In this document: piece by piece, positions 61,228 to 64,000 of the stretch
Layout: each line of letters begins with the position of its first letter
How positions within the stretch are numbered: the first letter of the stretch is position 1
Source: JAJEFO01 sp965214325
GTDB lineage: Bacteria > Pseudomonadota > Alphaproteobacteria > Rhodobacterales > Rhodobacteraceae
DNA length: 64,000 bases
Direction of reading: 5' to 3'
Assembly (NCBI GenBank): GCA_965214325.1
Contig: CBDCBG010000006.1
Span: 1,054,001-1,118,000, forward strand
Position numbers and translations under genes: made by a program
Notes under the pieces: model-generated
The model's input: the letters and a program-made list of their open reading frames with translations, nothing else
The model's database searches: none
What the model was told of the DNA's origin: nothing

Positions 61228-62352
61228 ATGCGTGCCGAGGCGGAAAACACGGTCGCCGCCATCGAGAAGTCGCTCGACCTGCTGGCCCGGCGCATGGACT
61301 GGGACACGGCGGAACATCGCCTGGAAGAGTTCAACGCGATGGCCGAAGACCCCAATCTTTGGGACTATCCCGGACGCGCGCAGGCGCTCATGCGCGAACG
61401 GCAGACGCTTGTCGACGCAATGGAGCGGCTCACGTCCATGCGGCAGGAACTCTCGGACAACGTCGAACTTATCAGGCTCGGGGAGCAGGAGAACGATTCA
61501 GGGGTCCTGGAGGACGTGAAAGCGGCGCTGGACTCTCTTGCCGAACGGGCCGCCCAGGCTGAATTCGAGGCGCTTCTCGATGGCGAGGCCGATGGCAACG
61601 CCACCTATCTCGAGATCAATGCGGGTGCCGGCGGAACGGAGAGTTGCGACTGGGTGAAAATGCTGGCGCGCATGTATGAACGCTGGGCCGAAGCCCATGA
61701 CTATGAAGTGCAGGTCCAGTCCGTGCAACCCGGCGAAGAGGCAGGGCTCAAGTCGGTCTGCTTCAAGATCACGGGCCCGAATGCATACGGGTGGCTAAAG
61801 ACCGAAAGCGGAGTGCACCGGCTGGTTCGCATTTCTCCTTTCGACAGCGCGGCGCGACGGCACACGTCATTCTCGTCCGTCTGGGTCTATCCTGTCGTCG
61901 ACGACAGCATCGAGGTCGAGGTGAACCCGGCGGATGTCCGCATCGACACCTTTCGTTCGTCCGGGGCTGGCGGGCAGCACGTGAACACCACGGACTCCGC
62001 TGTCAGGATGACACACGTCCCGACCGGCATCGTGGTCACCTCGTCCGAGAAGTCCCAGCACCAGAACCGCGAAATCGCCATGAAGACCCTGAAGTCGCGA
62101 CTGTACCAGCTGGAACTCGAAAGACGGAATGCCGCGATCACGGAGGCCCATGAAGGCAAGGGAGACGCCGGATGGGGCAACCAGATCCGGTCTTACGTCC
62201 TGCAGCCCTACCAGATGGTGAAGGACCTTCGCACCGGGCACGAGACATCGGACACAGCAGGCGTACTGGACGGTGACATCGATGCATTCATGGCTGCAAC
62301 GCTGGCTCTCGGCGTGTCCGGAAAGAAACGGGACGAAGCGCAGCCGGGCTAG
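61228..62352 (+). CDS. prfB: peptide chain release factor 2
   Basis: A 374-residue RF2 that ends translation at UGA and UAA. Start ATG at 61228 (MRAEAENTVAAIEKSLDLLA) with a GGGAGAGG ribosome-binding site. It shows the stop-codon-reading SPF tripeptide (RISPFDSAARRHTSF, about 199) and the catalytic GGQ in SSGAGGQHVNTTDSAVR (about 246). The gene reads in one frame, with no sign of the internal UGA autoregulatory frameshift used by many bacteria. Confidence 0.97.
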   Translation: MRAEAENTVAAIEKSLDLLARRMDWDTAEHRLEEFNAMAEDPNLWDYPGRAQALMRERQTLVDAMERLTSMRQELSDNVELIRLGEQENDSGVLEDVKAALDSLAERAAQAEFEALLDGEADGNATYLEINAGAGGTESCDWVKMLARMYERWAEAHDYEVQVQSVQPGEEAGLKSVCFKITGPNAYGWLKTESGVHRLVRISPFDSAARRHTSFSSVWVYPVVDDSIEVEVNPADVRIDTFRSSGAGGQHVNTTDSAVRMTHVPTGIVVTSSEKSQHQNREIAMKTLKSRLYQLELERRNAAITEAHEGKGDAGWGNQIRSYVLQPYQMVKDLRTGHETSDTAGVLDGDIDAFMAATLALGVSGKKRDEAQPG

Positions 62353-62497
62353 CTGGTGCCTGCCCGAAAATCCTCAAGCCATTGACTCCAATCAATGAAT
62401 CTTTCATTCTCCGGATCGAAGACCGGGCCGGAAGTGCCGTTTTCCTGGCCTTTTTGCGCAATTCCGGTCGATTCCGGCAATTCTTCGCGAGGCAGGC

Positions 62498-63910
62498 ATG
62501 AGAGAAGCAATCAATCCGCAGCGGGAACTCGGCGAGGTCCGCATCGAGGACATCGACCTGGACCTCAAGTCCAGGGACGACATCCCCGCCCTTCTCATCG
62601 GGCTCCAGCATCTCTGTTCCGACGAGACTTTCCGCGCGCGGCTGTTCGCGCTCATGGACGAGCACATGCTTCCCGGCATCGACAGGAAGGTCGGCCGGCC
62701 GGGCATGGAGATGTGGCGGATCCTGGTGATGGGCGTGGTCAAGCAGGGGCTGGGCTGCGACTTCGACCGGCTCCACGAGCTGGCGAACGAGCACAAGACG
62801 CTGCGCCGGTTCCTCGGCCATGCGGACGTCTGGGACGAGCAGCGCTACAATTACCAGACGCTGGTGGACAACGTGAGCCTCCTGAGCCCCGGACTTCTTG
62901 TCGGGGTCAACCATCTGATCGTGGAGAGCGGCCATGCGGTCGCGAGAAAAAAGCCTGGCGCGCCCTTGCGCGGGCGCTGTGACTCGTTCGTGGTTGAGAC
63001 CGACGTTCACCATCCCACGGACGTCAGCCTCCTTTGGGACGCGATGCGCTGCCTGCTCCGCACGACGGGCCGTGCGGCGACGGAGCATGACGTCGCCGGC
63101 TGGCGCCAGTGGAAGCATCTGCAGAAGTCGGTCAGGAGGCTGTTCCAGAAGGTCCGGTCGACCCGGCGCGCCAGTCCGGAGCATGTGGAGGAGTATCTCG
63201 CGCGCTGCCGCGAGCTTGTCCTGCGTGTAGAGGGGAGCTTGCCTGAGCTGGCCGCGAACGGCGCTTCGGCCTGGACGATCACGGAAATCAGGAGTTTCCT
63301 GTCGCATGCCGTGCGCCAGATCGACCAGACCGACCGCCGCCTGCTCAAGGGCGAGACGATCCCCCATGACGAGAAGGTGTTCTCGATCTTCGAGCCGCAC
63401 ACGCGCTGGATCTCGAAGGGCAAGGCGGGATGCCCGGTTGAGCTTGGCGTCCCGGTCTGCATCCTGGAGGACGAACACGGCTTCGTGCTGCACCACGAGG
63501 TCATGTGGCAGGGCAGCGACGTCGACTTCGCCGTGCCCATGGTCGAGGCCGCGCAGTCAGCCTTTCCCGACCTCCGCGCAGCGAGCTTCGACCGCGGCTT
63601 CCACAGCCCCGGGAACCGGGTCCGCCTCGACGAGCTGCTCGATGACAACGTGCTGCCGAAGAAGGGATACCTCAACAAGGCCGACCAGGAACGCGAGCGG
63701 GGCGAGGGGTTCGCCGCGATGCGCCGTCAGCATCCGGCGGTGGAATCGGCGATCAACAACCTCGGGCACCGCGGTCTCGACCGGGTCCTGGCACAGGGCG
63801 CCGAGGGCTTTGCCCGCGTCGTCGCCCTCTCCGTGGTCGCCCTGAACGTCCACCGCATCGGCCTTCTGCTGCGCCGGAAGGCGCGGGAACGGCAGCGCCG
63901 CGCCGCCTGA
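62498..63910 (+). CDS. DDE transposase (ISNCY/ISDol1-like)
   Basis: A 470-residue intact transposase. N-terminal helical part with GIDRKVGRPGMEMWRILVMGVVKQGL (about 63-88; short: GRPGMEMWRI). The catalytic fold has the first Asp in FVVETDVHHPTDVSLLWDAM (about 168; typical VETDVHFPTD-like block of ISNCY transposases), the second Asp in AASFDRGFHSPGNR (about 366) and a C-terminal AVESAINNLGHRGLDR with the probable Glu (about 413). The length is normal for the group. It is the only complete DDE transposase in the window. Nothing shows it mobilises the TnpB elements. Confidence 0.85.
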   Translation: MREAINPQRELGEVRIEDIDLDLKSRDDIPALLIGLQHLCSDETFRARLFALMDEHMLPGIDRKVGRPGMEMWRILVMGVVKQGLGCDFDRLHELANEHKTLRRFLGHADVWDEQRYNYQTLVDNVSLLSPGLLVGVNHLIVESGHAVARKKPGAPLRGRCDSFVVETDVHHPTDVSLLWDAMRCLLRTTGRAATEHDVAGWRQWKHLQKSVRRLFQKVRSTRRASPEHVEEYLARCRELVLRVEGSLPELAANGASAWTITEIRSFLSHAVRQIDQTDRRLLKGETIPHDEKVFSIFEPHTRWISKGKAGCPVELGVPVCILEDEHGFVLHHEVMWQGSDVDFAVPMVEAAQSAFPDLRAASFDRGFHSPGNRVRLDELLDDNVLPKKGYLNKADQERERGEGFAAMRRQHPAVESAINNLGHRGLDRVLAQGAEGFARVVALSVVALNVHRIGLLLRRKARERQRRAA

Positions 63911-63966
63911 CGACATCCCCGCAAGACCCGGACGATCCGGAACCCGCCCGGCGCGGGAACGGCAGC
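63880..63966. repeat. 17-bp direct repeat around the transposase stop
   Basis: GGCGCGGGAACGGCAGC is found at 63880-63896 inside the last codons of the transposase and again at 63950-63966, 40 bp after its stop. May reflect a small duplication at the end of the IS. Confidence 0.7.
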
Positions 63967-64000
63967 CCATGCGCCGACGCCGCCCAGGGACGCGGATTCA

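Larger units (their letters stand above)
62380..64000 (+). mobile_element. insertion sequence with DDE transposase, right end not visible
   Basis: The transposase gene at 62498-63910 and its flanks. Short inverted motifs sit before the gene (AATGA...TCATT around 62393-62410), and a 17-bp direct repeat (GGCGCGGGAACGGCAGC) occurs at 63880-63896 and 63950-63966. I could not pair terminal inverted repeats, so the borders given are nominal. Confidence 0.5.

Noticed and set aside
61186..61300. Programmed frameshift in prfB
   Set aside because: The gene reads from ATG 61228 to the stop in one frame, with no in-frame TGA after a CTT slippery codon.
1..64000. CRISPR arrays, rRNA operons, prophage
   Set aside because: No regularly spaced repeats, no conserved 16S/23S blocks and no phage structural genes were recognised on reading through both strands.

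Overview
The window reads as a chromosomal piece of a high-GC alphaproteobacterium, most likely a member of the Rhodobacterales. Two conserved gene strings support this: bamE / DUF177 (yceD) - rpmF - plsX - fabH - ihfA - MerR - tRNA-Pro, and erpA / dgt - argS - SPOR - nagZ - scpA - scpB. No rRNA, CRISPR array or prophage was seen. The assignment rests on remembered gene order and protein style, not on a search.

Layout. 1-4.7 kb: start of a TRAP binding protein, a beta-hydroxyacid dehydrogenase, rplM-rpsI and an ABC-F ATPase. 4.8-6.9 kb: olsB (ornithine-lipid acyltransferase), cut in two by a 1.39-kb TnpB element. 7-15.6 kb: msrB, bamE, the lipid/ribosome string, tRNA-Pro, dcd and an outer-membrane barrel. 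15.9-26.7 kb: scpBA, nagZ, SPOR, argS, dgt, erpA, xth and uvrA. 27.4-29.4 kb: a GPP34-domain gene with a second, frameshifted TnpB element inserted exactly at its stop codon. 30-36.6 kb: lpdA, DUF924, an MFS transporter, remnants of a recombinase and a DUF4338 (DruA-like) gene, and queA. 36.9-45.9 kb: a large AsmA/DUF3971 protein, an M23 peptidase overlapping a bactofilin gene, and glnE. 46-49.3 kb: a TRAP transporter dctPQM. 50-57.6 kb: a seven-gene partner-switching operon. 57.8-64 kb: amt, a frameshifted phosphorothioate-DNA restriction endonuclease, a frameshifted DUF2189 gene, prfB and a DDE transposase.

Two things stand out. First, the two TnpB copies carry no transposase, yet each is bounded by an 8-bp direct repeat (CAATGAAG and CAATGTAG), and copy 1 also has matching GGGAYTTATAT terminal inverted repeats. 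Removing copy 1 with one repeat restores the olsB reading frame exactly. IS200/IS605 and IS607 TnpB elements are not expected to have terminal inverted repeats or target duplications, so this looks like a nuclease riding on a different type of element. Second, the partner-switching operon (STAS, RsbW-like ATPase and SpoIIE-type phosphatase) also encodes a two-TM sensor, a sensor fused to a 12-TM MFS domain, a TrpX-type ABC binding protein without a permease, and a GNAT protein. It looks like an extracytoplasmic sensing device with an unknown output.

Several genes are interrupted or frameshifted (olsB, tnpB copy 2, the PT-DNA endonuclease, DUF2189, DUF4338, a recombinase), and eight or more stretches of 300-900 bp hold no recognisable gene. 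This suggests a genome with active mobile elements and ongoing gene decay, although single-base assembly errors cannot be excluded for the frameshifts.
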